64,000 nt of DNA from Eucalyptus grandis (Eukaryota; Streptophyta; Magnoliopsida; Myrtales; Myrtaceae): contig NC_052619.1 in assembly GCF_016545825.1 (NCBI RefSeq), positions 10,679,501 to 10,743,500 of the forward strand. Direction: 5' to 3'. A program made the translations under genes and the position numbers. Below the pieces are notes generated by a model that did no database searches, was not told the DNA's origin, and worked only from the letters and a program-made list of their open reading frames with translations. This document shows positions 11,678 to 22,925 of this stretch, piece after piece (position 1 is the stretch's first letter; each line of letters starts with the position of its first letter).

Positions 11678-12461
11678 AGTGTGACGTGAAGGTTGAATTA
11701 GTTCTTGGATGAAAAAGATTGAATTCATTATCGTGTGGTGTCATAGAATTCGCTACGACTTGTAGGTCCTCGATGTGATGAAATAGAATATGTTGCTTCA
11801 ATGCATCATACGAAGCACTCGAATTAGGGGTTTTGTTCGTGTCAAAATGCGATTGGGAGATACCTAGATATGGGATCACATAATTATTGCAGATAACTAT
11901 TTGCTGCGCTAATCGCCAGTAACTTCATGCACTTGTCTTCTTATGTTTTGACTCTCCTTGTCAAGCCGACAACCCCCACGGGTGTGTTTTCATTCCCTCG
12001 AGATTGATGTCCACGAAAATTGTAGTATGTACTTGGAGTTTTCGTCTTGAAGATTGTCCAACCCTTATCTCACCGACATGGACACACCAATCATAAGGTC
12101 TTTATAAATTCTGCTGAATAGCAGGGTTAGAAAGCCCACCTGCTTAAACCAATCTACTTGTATAATTTAAGTACCGGCAGTCCGTTTGAGCAACGTGAAC
12201 TTGATGCAGTCTATCGAAGACACGAAAATAGATGACTCTTCATGCTTTCGAGACAGCGAGTCAAAATAATCACCTAACATCTCATTCCCGAATCTCAAGT
12301 TGGTTTTGGGAAGCCAATGGAAAAAATAAAAGCGCTCACTCATCGCCCCCAAAAAGAAAAAAAAAAAAAAAAAAGAACTGTTCTGAAGCCGACAAAGAGG
12401 TTTGTTTGTGTATTATCTCTGGCTTTCCTTGATGGTCCTGGCCTTGCCTTGTAAACTTTCG

Positions 12462-12537
12462 ACATACAGTGACAAGAATAGCAATTGTGGATAGTAGTCA
12501 ACATACAGCGACAAGAATAGCAGTTGTGGATAGTAGA
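12462..12537. repeat. 39-bp tandem duplication
   Basis: ACATACAGTGACAAGAATAG and its continuation to GTGGATAGTAG repeat once, at 12462-12500 and 12501-12537, with two substitutions. It lies in the 3' flank of the helicase gene and is mirrored in the right arm near 53864-53939. Confidence 0.9.
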
Positions 12538-12695
12538 TGTATATCGTGGATGGTATGTGTACGTCTGGGCAGAATTTACAACAAATTTCATTCGGTCTGA
12601 AATTCGACCGGTCGGCATTGAAAACCTCAAAAAAGCAACCCAAAAAGAAAAAAGATCTAGTTACAAGTAAGCACAACTATTTCTCCATGTGCTCA

Positions 12696-15600
12696 CTAGG
12701 ACACGAGTGCGATGAGATCATCCAACCCAATCTCCCTCCCATCTGTTGAAGCCCACTTCCCGAAAGCTTTCTTCGCTAGTGCCTTCTTCCTCTCCTGCAA
12801 CTTCAGTATCCTCTCTTCGATACTGTTGCTTGCTATCAACCTCACAATCTTCACATCCTTGTTCTGCCCGATCCTGTGCACTCGATCCGTGGCTTGTTCC
12901 TCGACCGCAGGGTTCCACCATGGTTCCAGCAGATAAACAGTTGATGCAGCCGTCAGATTTAAACCGGCACCGGAAGCCTTGAGGCTGGCGAGCAACACGG
13001 TGGCTGTACTTTGCTCTGCCACTCCAAACTCTTCGATCACTTCTTGCCTTCTCTTTGCGCTCATCGAACCGTCCAGGCGCATGATCTTAAAGCCAGCTTC
13101 TCTAAGTGGCCCCTCCAGAATCAAAAGCATTCTTCTGAATTGCGAAAACACAACTGATTTTGAGCTCAAGTTGCGATCCTTCGCTGCAAGTAAAAGATCT
13201 AAAAGAGTGGAAACTTTGGCAGAAGAATGATTTTCCACTTCGCTGCTTTTGCATGACTCCGGTGGAGCAGAGAACAGGTCAGACTCAGTCAGAGGACCGC
13301 GACAAAGGGGGCACCGCCTTTGCGAGTTCTGCAAAGTCTTGAGAATGCAGGCTCGGCAATAGATGTGAGCACAGCGGGTAATTATGAGATTTGTACACGG
13401 AAAAACACATATTGGGCAATCGATATCTTCAGTATCTTCTAGCACAGCAACCAACTTCTTCAGCAACTCCGGATTATTAGATACATCTGCCACATTGCAA
13501 ATGCTCAGTACATTGCACATCTAAGGAAAAGCACAAACGACCTCCAGAATTGTAGTTGGTCATCCAAGCGCAAACCATTGACATGCATCCTAAAGTATGA
13601 CAGCATCTACAGCCCAGTAACTAAAAGTCAGAAAATTCACTCGCATAGTTAACCAAAAGTACCAATTCAAGGAAATCATTTATTAGACAAAGTTAAAGTT
13701 CTGCATAGTCTTAGTGTTCGTCAAGCTCTGCATAACAAAACACTTCTTCAGATCCTATTCATGACTCCCAAGGCAAATTTAGATAGCAAGGTACATTTGC
13801 AGACAAAATGTGCCGTACTAAGATTCCGATTGTCATAACAAACCCAACATCAGAGAAATTATTTAGTCCTGCAATGCTTCCATACATTGACTGGCATGTG
13901 CCACATATCCAATTAATACTGTTGAAGTAATCTGACTCCGTATTTGAGTTGCAGGCATGCATGTACCCGACAAGGATTTTGATCCAGACTGGGCTCCTTT
14001 ACAACCAAGCTATACACAGGTCGAAGATAACTCAAAACCTAAAGCATGTCCAACTCCCATCCTGCCATCTCGGAGCTAAGTCAAAATTTGATACTGACCT
14101 AGCCATTGCCCTAACTAAGTTCCCCAGATAGGCAAAACTTGTTTAGATCATGAGAACATCCAATTGCACATGCTCATTGCTGAACGGGTACATGAACTAG
14201 AGCAAGCATTAGGAGACAGCAATTTTTTCTTTATTTTCCCAGTTATGGATAAGTGGGAAACTAGAAGCCCCAAAGTATTTTGGCAAACTTGTCTCACTAC
14301 ACAATAAAATAATGTCCCGAGTCAAATATCAAAAAACATATAGTTGGCGATACCTTCAATCTTGTTAGACGGTAGAAGCGAGGTCACCTCTGGCGGGCAC
14401 AAGGCCATGCTACAGCATATCTGTCTGAGTCTTAGAATTATACCAAGCACAGCAGTGTAATTACGCATCACACTACCAGCATTGATATATTGCTCCACAG
14501 CACTCTTGGCTTCCCGTTCTATACGGTCATACAATTCACGCTCCTCAAAAGACAGTTCGACATAACAAGTCTCTATTGTCTTTTGGGGCAATCCGATCAA
14601 AACCTCGTCCTTTGTCCTCCGTAGAGAAAGGGTGGCCATGAGAACCTGAAATGACGAAAAGGATATTGTAGTACCACATAAAGTGCATGCCTCACCCAAG
14701 AGCAAAAATTAACAGTCACAACTATTAGGCACAAATTGTTTCATAAGATCAACACCGAAAAATTACCTGCAGACGGGAAAGCCCTGTATGGTTCAGTTGG
14801 CTGAGTGGATGCTGAATCAAGCTTTGCCAGTAGCTCTTTATGGAGAAAGGCACAAACCGCAAAAATACCATCAAAGAGAACAAGTCCGAGGAATTATTCT
14901 GAAGGGGGTTTCCAGTAACAGCCCACCTCCTCCTAGCATTTAAGCTAGTGACGGCTCGGCTCTGCTGGGCATTCACATTCTTAATCACATGCGCCTCATC
15001 CAAGATGACTCTCCACCATTCTATCTTTTTCAGAGGAGATTCTTCCAGAGGTTGCTCATTGGCCAATATCGCATATGTCGTCAGCACAATGTCATGTTTT
15101 CTGAGCTCCTCGGCATCACTGGTCCTATGTCCATGATAGCTATACAATGTCATCCTATCAGTGTGCTCGCCCAGCTGCGTTACCCAAGTGGGTAACACGG
15201 GGGGAGGGCAAACAACTAAGGTGGATTTGGTGCCCTCCCATGTCTCATCATCATCTAGAGTCATGCTACTCGAACTATCGGGTCCAGTTCTACTCTTCTT
15301 AAGAGGCCGAGAGATGCCCATCTTCACCTTCCCCTTCCCCTTTCTCTTAGCAGATTCAGACATAACCAAGACCACCGAACCATCAGATTTATCCAAGGCA
15401 ATCAAAGAAAGCAGGGTGAGAGTCTTACCAAGTCCCATCTCATCTGCGAAGATACCACCTCGCAGAGGCTCCGGCCTGTTGTCTGGAGAGTGATTGGTCA
15501 ACACGTTAATATATTTGCGACCCTTTTCCTCCCAAAAGGGAGGCAGTTCCCCGCTATTCTCCTTCTGAACCAACCAACCCAACCCCTGTTTTTGGTGGGG

Positions 15601-16110
15601 GTAAAGAAGAGTCTTTATGAACTCCGAGGGAGGCTCCAAAGGGTCCGTCTTCGCCTTCTTCTCGACACCCTGGCCGACCAACGTGAAACTCTCGTCCACG
15701 CCTCTCACCTCCTTCCCCACCGGCGGGGTGAGCATCAACTTGCCTTCCAAGATCGTTGACTTCACGTGCTCGAAGTCATCATCCCTCGCTAATACTCGCA
15801 CTTGGCAATTGATGAAAAACAGCTTCTCGACCCTAGGAACTTTGGGCACAATGGCGTAGACGGAGATCAGCTGAGAGTCTATTAGTGGGGCCAAGACTTT
15901 GGCAGCTTCGCGCTTGATGTAGCCGACCACCATGCCCCTCGTGTTGAGGACTTGGATGGCCATCTCATCATCAGTGTTGGACGGCTCGCGGACAAGTGCC
16001 ACTGTCTCGCCCGCTCTGAAGGTGCCGGCATTGTGTTGGATTCCAACTACGTTGACACTGATCGAGCCGACGAGACTCGTCCGGCCGGGGAGAAAGATGG
16101 GTTCCCCCAT
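12696..16110 (-). CDS. SM3L1: HIRAN/SNF2/RING-finger helicase, SMARCA3-like 1 (3 exons)
   Basis: The coding exons are 16110-14767, 14645-14354 and 13486-12696, joined at GT/AG sites: CTGCAG|GTAATT, TTTCAG|GTTCTC, GAAG|GTATCG and GGCAG|ATGTA. This gives 2427 bases, 808 residues. Domain order: HIRAN (about 12-110); SNF2 ATPase with Walker A DEMGLGKT at 223-230 and DEAH at 371-374; a C3HC4 RING at 569-607 (CPIC to CPLC); and a C-terminal helicase lobe ending in the motif QATDRVHRIGQ. The layout matches the plant RAD5/HLTF group, most closely Arabidopsis At5g05130. These are nuclear translocase and ubiquitin-ligase proteins tied to replication-fork repair. Motif III reads TGNPLQN, where TGTPIQN is usual. 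The ATG was chosen because HIRAN follows directly and a TATA box lies upstream. The reading frame is intact across all exons. I am sure of the family, less sure of one-to-one orthology. Confidence 0.93.
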
Positions 16111-16224
16111 TGTAGTAGAAGGTCTGTAGGGCGTGGGGTTTCAGAGCGACGGAGAAGGTGAGAGAGCCTCTCGTCTGTAATTTGAAATGGAGGAATAGCA
16201 AGTAAAGTTAGAAGCGTGTTTGCT

Positions 16225-16245
16225 AACCCTAAAAAATCCTTTATA
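16225..16245 (-). promoter_or_regulatory. TATA box and telo-box upstream of helicase
   Basis: Read on the minus strand, TATAAAGG (16245-16238) is followed by a telo-box-like TTTAGGGTT (16233-16225), and the ATG lies about 115 bases further on at 16110. Telo-boxes are common near the starts of plant housekeeping and replication-linked genes. The right arm cannot be compared because it falls in the gap. Confidence 0.5.
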
Positions 16246-16347
16246 AGAGAAAAGCAGTGCAAAGCGTAAGCTTGCGTCGTTGCCCTGAGCAATTCATTCG
16301 TGTTTGATTACTAAACAATTAACTAAACTCAGAAGTCGAGTGCAAAA

Positions 16348-16356
<9 letters not shown>

Positions 16357-16378
<22 letters not shown>

Positions 16379-16380
16379 TA
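16357..16380. repeat. (AT)n microsatellite
   Basis: An uninterrupted AT run after a poly-A stretch, upstream of the helicase promoter. Confidence 0.9.
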
Positions 16381-16825
16381 CACGAAATGAACGGACGCTT
16401 AATGTCCACATACCTCTACATCTAATCTAATTATTATCATTAAATCCCATTATTATTGATTAAGCTTTAGTAAAATTTTCTTTTCTAAATAAAAGATAAT
16501 ACTTGAGAATCTAAATTTCAAAAGAAAAATCAATCCAATGTAAAAGAAGGCTTCAGAATCCTTCTTTTTACTTTTTATTTCAAATTAAAAATATACCAAT
16601 TTTTTGTGGAAAAAAATTGATTTACTAGAGTGCGTATATGTCCATGCCATTACAACAACAATAACCCCCCAAATTTAGAAAAATCAATAATATCTTTTTG
16701 TTTTAATACACTATACTTGGTAGTATAATTTTAATCTTTTTTTCTAAATAAATTTTGCCACCAGTTAAGTTTACTCTCCGGTTACTACCAAGACTTAAAA
16801 ACTTGCTTGCGCATTTATTCTCCGT

Positions 16826-17875
16826 GTAATTAGACCCGTTAAACGGGTGGGTCGGGTCGGGTTTGAGTCGGATCATATATAGTCCAACCCAAATCGACTC
16901 ATTTAACCTGTTTATAATCCGTTTATTGCAATGCAAAAATTTTGATCCATATCCCACCCGACCCGATTCATACCTAATCCATACCCAACCCATTTAACCA
17001 AACTTAATTTATTATTATTATATATATATATGTATTTAAAAAAATGGTATTGCTAAAATAATTTAATACAACAAAAATTTAATGGATAATTTTTATAATT
17101 TTTAAAATAATTATTTTATTTATTTTTATTTTTAAATATTTTTTCTTTTTATTTTTTATTTTTTTCTTCTTCTTTGGCCGGCCGCCGGGCACTACAATGG
17201 CCGACGGCCAGCCACAGGCGAGCCTCGAGCTCGCCTGACTTGCCGACACCAGCGAGCTCGAGGCTCACCAGATCCCACGAGCTCGCCCGGCTCGCCGACA
17301 CCGGTGAGCTCGAGGCTCGCCCGATTCGGCGAGCTCAAGCTAGCCCGACGCCGCCGAGGCTCGAGCCTCGCCCGACGCCGGTGAGCTCGAGCCTCGCCCG
17401 GACGTTGGCGAGGCCTCCGTCTCACCGATTCGGCGAGCTTGAGGCCTCTGCCTCGCCCAATCTGGCAAGCTCGAGGCTCACTAACGTCAGGCAAGGCCTC
17501 CACCTCGCCAGATCCGATGAGCTTAAGCTCGCCCAACGCCGGCGAGCTCGAGGCTCGCCTGGCCGGTCGCCGGCCATTGCCGTGCCGACGACCGGAGGAA
17601 GAAGAAAGAAAAATAAAAAAATAGAATAATTATAATTTCGATTTTTTAAAAAAAAAATTGTAAAGTTAAAAAGAGAATAGAGAGATTGTGAGGTTTTGGC
17701 TTTGGGTGAAAATAAATGGGTTGATAAATGGGTCTTAAATGGGTGCAATATATCTCACTCTCTTTAATTTTAAAACTCATTATGGGTACTTTAGAAAATA
17801 AGGCTTGACCCATTAACGACCCATTTAAATATAAATGGGTCCATAAATGGGTCAATGATCCATTTGACACCTCTA
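16826..17875. mobile_element. GC-cored non-autonomous element, hAT-like ends
   Basis: The outer parts repeat the theme GACCCATTTAA / GGGTCGGGTCGGG in opposite orientations: 16840-16990 on one side and 17730-17860 on the other. The right end reads CCATTTGACACCTCTAG, the common reversed terminus of plant elements that begin CTAGAGGTGTCAAATGG. The interior at 17175-17590 is an abrupt GC-rich block made of diverged GAGCTCGAGGCTCGCCCG units. Long open frames in the core are by-products of this composition. The left end is not clearly defined and no transposase is present. Confidence 0.55.
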
Positions 17876-17876
17876 G

Positions 17877-18070
17877 TTATGATACACTAAAATTCCAAAT
17901 ATATAACCATATGACATATTTACTCAAATCTGTTCAGCAAACAGTATTACCATAATGCTCAAGTGACTTAGTCAAAATAAAAATGATTTTGTTTTGACTG
18001 AAAAATCATCTAACGGATTTTGATAGAGGGTAAATATGCCACATAGGTACAAGTTTGATTTTAAGAAAAA
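17877..18070 (+). repeat. Dispersed repeat shared with 63331-63525
   Basis: TATGATACACTAAAATTCC at 17877 and TATGATATACTAAAATTCC at 63331 begin stretches that stay alignable, with many substitutions, to GGTACAAGTTTGAT. Family unknown. Both copies are on the plus strand, so this pair is not part of the inverted repeat. Confidence 0.65.
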
Positions 18071-18625
18071 GTTCAAATAAATGTATTACAATGAGTATAA
18101 TTTAGAGTTTTTTTTTATAACTTTTTCTTAATTTTTTTTTAAAAGGGCTGATTAGACTAATTAGACGATCTAGCTCGACACAAGCAACCGGAAACCATCC
18201 TGAATCGAGTGGTGCGGCTCCATCCAGATCTTAACTAAACCCATTCTGATGCTCACTACTATAAATAATTGCATAAGTCCGTTGGTGAATGAGTCCGTAA
18301 ATCATCAATGAATACAAGAGTTTCCCGTGGGTTTATCTTTTATATAGGCTATGTAAGAATTGAGGCACAAGCCGGTCTTATATTAAGTAAGGATAGTTAA
18401 GTAAACTTAACCATTGTTAGTTGAATTATAGCAAGTACAGAGTATTAAAATCAAATGATCTTATTGAAATTTTTAGATTTGTGTTTTGTGTTGCTAATGA
18501 AATACCTAGGACATACGCATGCCCTAGTAATTGAATTCTTTTAGCATAAAAAAAGGGGCATGACACAAATTAAAAAAAAAAAAAAAGTCATTTTTTAGTA
18601 AACTTGCACAAATCTCAAGAATTCG

Positions 18626-18670
18626 CTTTAATCTAGCAAATAAAACTTTCATAAAAGTCTAAAGAGAAAC
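18626..18670 (+). repeat. 45-bp direct repeat, copy 1
   Basis: Starts CTTTAATCTAGCAAATAAAA and ends CTAAAGAGAAAC. It is identical to 19476-19520. The two copies bracket the rearranged F-box fragment. Confidence 0.95.
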
Positions 18671-18918
18671 AATGTATCGAGAACCAAGCTATTACTTTAA
18701 CCAATACGTTGGCAGTTGCTAACACATGTGGATGTTGCAAATTAATGGAAATAAAACAAGGAAAAAACTTGATCATACAACCCAAATGATTTTTTGGTAC
18801 AATTTTACTTCCAATGACCTATCAATTTCAAGTTTCTGAAATTAATTCCTCACTATATATAGGCTCCCAACCTACTCACCTTATCAATAATTGAAAAGCC
18901 AAACGCTTTAGCTATCGG

Positions 18919-19470
18919 TTAAAAGCTTGGTCCAATCCAAAGCGGAAGAGAATAATGGTCATAAGCCATTACCATAAAATACAGCTCGGTCGTACAATCT
19001 TCGATGTGGTATATTCCCATGTCCCTGCCTCCTCCCTCTTCACTCAGCCGGGGCCATGAATGAATCATCAGCAAAGTAAATACAATTCGGTTTAATGTGA
19101 TGCTTTTCATTGGCCTCCAAATAGAAGGAAGAATTGGATCCCAAGAACAGGGAGGTGTTCTCCAAGCTCTTAACATCTATGTACGTTTTGAGTATTCAAG
19201 TCAATCTCAAAAACCTGAAATCGAAAGGTTCGAGTAGGTTCACGTTCTTTCCATCGTGACGCAAACAATAGAGGTCCGGTTGATAATCGCACTAAATACT
19301 CTCCAGTTATGAGCAACGGATGTACCGTTGTTGGTCGAACTAGATCCGGGTGCTCCCAATGCATAAGTCTTCGCGGCATCTTGAAAAGTACTATGCTACC
19401 CTCACAATGGACAGCAACAAAATGCCCCTTATAAAATATGAGATCCCAAATATCATAAGTCTTCTCAGGA
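18919..19470 (-). pseudogene. Rearranged F-box/DUF295 C-terminal fragment
   Basis: The minus strand encodes only the second half of the F-box/DUF295 protein. It starts at WDLIFYKGHFVAVHCEGSI near 19455 and ends LPLWIGPSF with TAA at 18921-18919. An internal deletion joins EGSIV directly to FKMPRRLMHW, removing the CDVNGPTPFE segment. An extra A near 19180 shifts the frame (stop at 19170). A 4-bp duplication (ATTCATTCATGG near 19058) shifts it again. There is no F-box and no start codon. Its 3' flank (18660-18918) matches the F-box flanks elsewhere, so the fragment was copied with its downstream DNA. Confidence 0.85.
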
Positions 19471-19475
19471 GTTCT

Positions 19476-19520
19476 CTTTAATCTAGCAAATAAAACTTTC
19501 ATAAAAGTCTAAAGAGAAAC
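19476..19520 (+). repeat. 45-bp direct repeat, copy 2
   Basis: Identical to 18626-18670, 850 bases apart. Confidence 0.95.
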
Positions 19521-20109
19521 GATGGTATTTGATGACATAACTAGATTAAATGCATAATAATGGAACGATACTTGTTTAGTAACCAAACACAAACGAATTG
19601 TGCATGCAACGCATTATCTTTATATCCGTGCTTTGGCAACGGAAGAAAATTAAAAATCAGCTTGCAAGAAGAAAAAAATTAAAAATTCACTTCATTCGAA
19701 ATGACATATCTTATATTTTGAATGGCATGCTTTCGAATTCATAAAAAGATGTATGTAATTATGATTAAAACGACTCACGCATTTTACCAAAAAGAAGAGA
19801 TCCAAATAGTTTTCTTATAGTGAAGTTTTAACATTTCCCGTGGTCCACTTGTTTGTAGAAACATTTAGTGTTTTAAGAAAAATATTAATTTACATACTAG
19901 AAGTAACTGCGATTAACAGGGAAAAAAAAAAGTTTGAAGATGTGGCTTAATAGACCCACTTGTGGATAAGTCCGTGCATGGTCGGTTATGGAAAAGTTTC
20001 CCATTCATAACAAAGCAGCGTCGTATTTTTGAGTTGTCGGTGGTTTTTTTTTTGGTCGAAGTTGTCGGTGGCTTTGATTCCCTTCGTTTTTTTTTTTCTC
20101 TCTCTTCTA
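19521..20109. other. Intergenic, no gene seen
   Basis: AT-rich DNA with several poly-A runs. There is no coding or repeat signal beyond the start of the next F-box upstream block. Confidence 0.5.
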
Positions 20110-21058
20110 GATAAAGAAGCTTCAAAGGTGGTGGCGAAGCCCTAAATTGACGCACTTTCTCACCATTCTCTCTCAAATTCTGCCGCTCTCTTTCCCATTG
20201 TCGCCTCTCTCTCGCTCTAGCTCTCGCTCTCGCGCTTCCTTTCCCCTGTCTTCGGCCATCGCTTCCGGTCTCACCCTCCATAGCTCGCTTCCTGCCTTTA
20301 GCGCACAGATCGCGGCGCGCGCGATCTGTGCGCCCGGCACTCGCCGTCGTCGGTGACTGCGGCCTCAACGGACGGCGTTCGTCACTCGTCAGGTCTCTAC
20401 TTTATCTCTCTTTCCCTCTCTCTCTCTCTCTCTCTCTTTCTCTTCTTGCGAGGCTGTCTTTCTCCCGGCCTCGAAGATTTTGATGCGATTTAAGGTTCGC
20501 TCTTGGTTTTATCTCTGTTATTCAATTCTATTTGTTCTCCTCTCCCCCTCCCCCCCCGAAGAAACATCACCTGGAGGATGTTCAATTCTCTGAGATACTG
20601 CCCTGCATCTGCTCTGTATGTCTTTCATCAATGAATAAGGAGACTCGATGATGTTTTTAGTTTCTGCCTTATCTGTAGTGGTGGTAAATTTTAGCCACTT
20701 TATCGCAACAAAATCAGACAAATACCACGTTATTTTGTTTCCTCTTTGGTTGGACGAAATATTCCTCAGTTGTCAATTATTTATATTAGGAATTGTATTT
20801 TAATCCGATAAACTTAATTGGTACGGTGCACGGGGTTCCTGGGTCATACTTTGTTTCCTTTATGCTTAGAATTTGAATTCCTAGCTATTCATCGTTACTA
20901 ATTCACATCATCAAAGCTGATTTTCCCCTTAGAATTTGAATTCCTATTGGGATTAGGAGTCTAGTCCTTGTTCATGATTAATTCACATCATGGAAGCTGG
21001 CTGATTCTCTATTGCCTCTTGTAGAATTCTGTTTCATATCAATTTGATTGAGTTGAGA
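20110..21058 (+). promoter_or_regulatory. Upstream/leader block of the intact F-box gene
   Basis: This is paralogous to 3150-4231 and carries the same CT-rich leader, CACTTTATCGCAACAAAATC module (near 20696) and AAATATTCCTCA box (20757). It differs by a deletion of about 200 bases at 20313-20335, where a hairpin is found. The stretch at 20818-20850 (TTGGTACGGTGCACGGGG) is not in the other copies. Confidence 0.5.
20301..20333. repeat. Perfect 13-bp hairpin at a deletion junction
   Basis: GCGCACAGATCGC (20301-20313) and GCGATCTGTGCGC (20321-20333) are exact reverse complements around seven bases. The paralogous leaders at 3347 and 63070 carry only one arm. Confidence 0.9.
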
Positions 21059-22165
21059 ATGGTGAGAAACTGGGCAGATCTCTCACAAGAGTTGCTAGAA
21101 CTATGCTCGCAAAATCTTTGTCCCAAGGACTTGTGGGCGTTCCGAGCAGTGTGCCAATCTTGGCGATCCGCTCCTCTTAAAGAGAGGAGCAATGTCCCAT
21201 GGATGATGCTCGAGGACCATCATGAGACGCTGTGGCGCGAGTGTTTTTGCCTCTCATGTCAGCGGGTTCACAGAGTGCTCATGCCGGAAGCGAAGGGGAA
21301 GACATGCTTCTCTTCACGGGGTTGGGTGTTCACGCTTGGCAGAGACTGGGAAGTCTACATGTTGAAGAATCCAATGTCGCATCACAATTATATTATTAAG
21401 CTTCCCAAGTTGAAGTTTCCTGACATTGAAGACTTGCCTCACTATGATAATTTCAGCGCTAAGTTCGTCCTATCTGCTAGCCCTACTACATCTCTAGATT
21501 ACATGGTCATGGTCATCTACGGGAGGGGTGGACGGCTTGGTTTTTGGAAACCTGGCGACAAGGAGTGGACGGCAGTGGATTACCCCAGCCCCACGTGTTG
21601 GGATCTCGTATTTTACAAGGGGTGTTTTGTTGCTGTCGATTGTGAGGGTAGCATATTGAGGTGTGACGTGAATGGACCAACTCCGTTCGAAACTCAAGTA
21701 ATTTTCAGGATGCCGCGAAGACTTGTGCATTGGGAGCACCCAGATCTAGTTCAACCAACGACGGGACATCGGCTGCTCATGTCTGGAGTGTATTTAGTGC
21801 AATCACCAACCGGATCTCTATTGTTTGTGTCACGATGGGAAGAACGTGAACCTGCTCGAACCTTTCGATTTCAGGTTTTCGAGATTGACTTGAATACTCA
21901 AACGTACACAGAAGTTAAGAGCTTGGGGAGCACATCCCTGTTCTTGGGATCCAATTCTTCCTTCTATTTGGAGGCCAATGAAGAGCATCACATTAAGCCG
22001 GATTGTATTTACTTTGCTGATGATTCATGGCCCTGGCTGAGTGAAGAGGGAGGAGGCAGGGACATGGGAATATACCACATCGAAGATCGTACGACCGAGC
22101 TGTATTTTATGGCAATGGCTTATGACCATTACTCTTTTCCGCTTTGGATTGAACCAAGCTTTTAA
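21059..22165 (+). CDS. F-box/DUF295 protein (SKIP23/KIB-like), intact, 368 residues
   Basis: This single uninterrupted exon is the only full-length F-box/DUF295 frame in the window. The first ATG in frame is at 21059 (MVRNWADLSQELLELCSQNL). An F-box covers about residues 4-45, with DLWAFRAVCQSWRSA at its end. Next come a cysteine-bearing stretch, CLSCQRVHRVLMPEAKGK, and a predicted beta-propeller-like middle with WKPGDKEWTAV and FYKGCFVAVDCEGSI. The DUF295 C-terminus has FRFQVFEIDLNT, CIYFADDSWPWLSE, MGIYHIEDRT and the terminal LPLWIEPSF-like FPLWIEPSF. Members usually join SCF ubiquitin ligases through the F-box and bind a substrate with the rest; the substrate is unknown here. Sister copies at 4232 and 61023 are broken. 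Its locus has no partner in the right arm because it falls in the gap. Confidence 0.9.
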   Translation: MVRNWADLSQELLELCSQNLCPKDLWAFRAVCQSWRSAPLKERSNVPWMMLEDHHETLWRECFCLSCQRVHRVLMPEAKGKTCFSSRGWVFTLGRDWEVYMLKNPMSHHNYIIKLPKLKFPDIEDLPHYDNFSAKFVLSASPTTSLDYMVMVIYGRGGRLGFWKPGDKEWTAVDYPSPTCWDLVFYKGCFVAVDCEGSILRCDVNGPTPFETQVIFRMPRRLVHWEHPDLVQPTTGHRLLMSGVYLVQSPTGSLLFVSRWEEREPARTFRFQVFEIDLNTQTYTEVKSLGSTSLFLGSNSSFYLEANEEHHIKPDCIYFADDSWPWLSEEGGGRDMGIYHIEDRTTELYFMAMAYDHYSFPLWIEPSF

Positions 22166-22740
22166 CCAATAGTTAAAGAGTTTGGCTTTTTAATTATTGA
22201 TAAGGTGAGTAGATTGGTGGAAGGCTATGCTATATATAGTAGGGAATTAATTTCAGAAAAATTTAGAAGTGAAATTGTACTGAAAATCATTTGGGTTGTA
22301 TGATCAAGTTTTTTCCTCGTTTAATTTCCTTTAATTTGCAACATCCACGTGTGTTAGCAACGGCCAACGTATTGGTTAAAGCGATAGCTTGGTTCTCAAC
22401 ACATTTTCCCAAATCTGAATTTATGCGTTAGATGCTTCAAATTTTGCCCTAATGATGACGAATGTTTCTCAATGGATGTCTCGGCCTTTGCTTCATATCA
22501 TGTCGGTGCTGTTTGAAAACGAAAACAGGGTGAAGGCAAAATATAGAGCTGAGCAAGTAAGAAACTATGAAGAGAGGAGAATATATTGATTCCTTAATAT
22601 TATGATTTAGGTTAGATCCACGGATTGTAAAAAGAATTCCACAAGAATCTTGATTGCGAGAGAAGAGAAGGGACAATGAAATTAGTAAAAATCCATGTTC
22701 TCAACAAGGATCTCCCAAATCTTTGACGGTGAATGGCTAT
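22166..22740 (+). repeat. Duplicated 3' flank of the F-box gene
   Basis: It matches 5343-5930 almost base for base, including GTTTGGCTTTTTAATTATTG, and stops at CTATG (22737-22741), where a TAGGGGTGATCATGG terminus begins. The segmental duplication therefore spans at least 20110-22740, in direct orientation to 3150-5930. Confidence 0.8.
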
Positions 22741-22741
22741 G

Positions 22742-22925
22742 TAGGGGTGATCATGGTCTGGGTTGGGCCGGTCCGACGCCTAACCCTAGAACTAACCCGT
22801 ACAGTATCGATCCCCAATTTTTGGGATCGAGGACCGACCCGGTCGAGTCTGGGACCGAAGACCGGACCGACCCTATGGGTTCGGTCCGGTCCCAGGGTCA
22901 ACCCGGGACCAGCCGATAATTTTTT
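22742..22925. mobile_element. hAT-like element terminus
   Basis: TAGGGGTGATCATGGTC has the form of a plant hAT terminal repeat. It is followed by GC-rich GGTCCGGTCC-type repeats up to 22920. It interrupts the F-box flank homology exactly. It could be one end of the hAT element whose transposase remains lie at 23677-25951; I could not find the matching other end. Confidence 0.45.

Noticed and set aside
17174..17629. 151-codon plus-strand frame
   Set aside because: Same cause: a GAGCTCG-type repeat core of a transposable element, with an equally long frame on the other strand.
21044..21058. N-terminal extension of the intact F-box protein to 21044
   Set aside because: It would need a TTG start. 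ATG at 21059 matches the starts of all paralogs.
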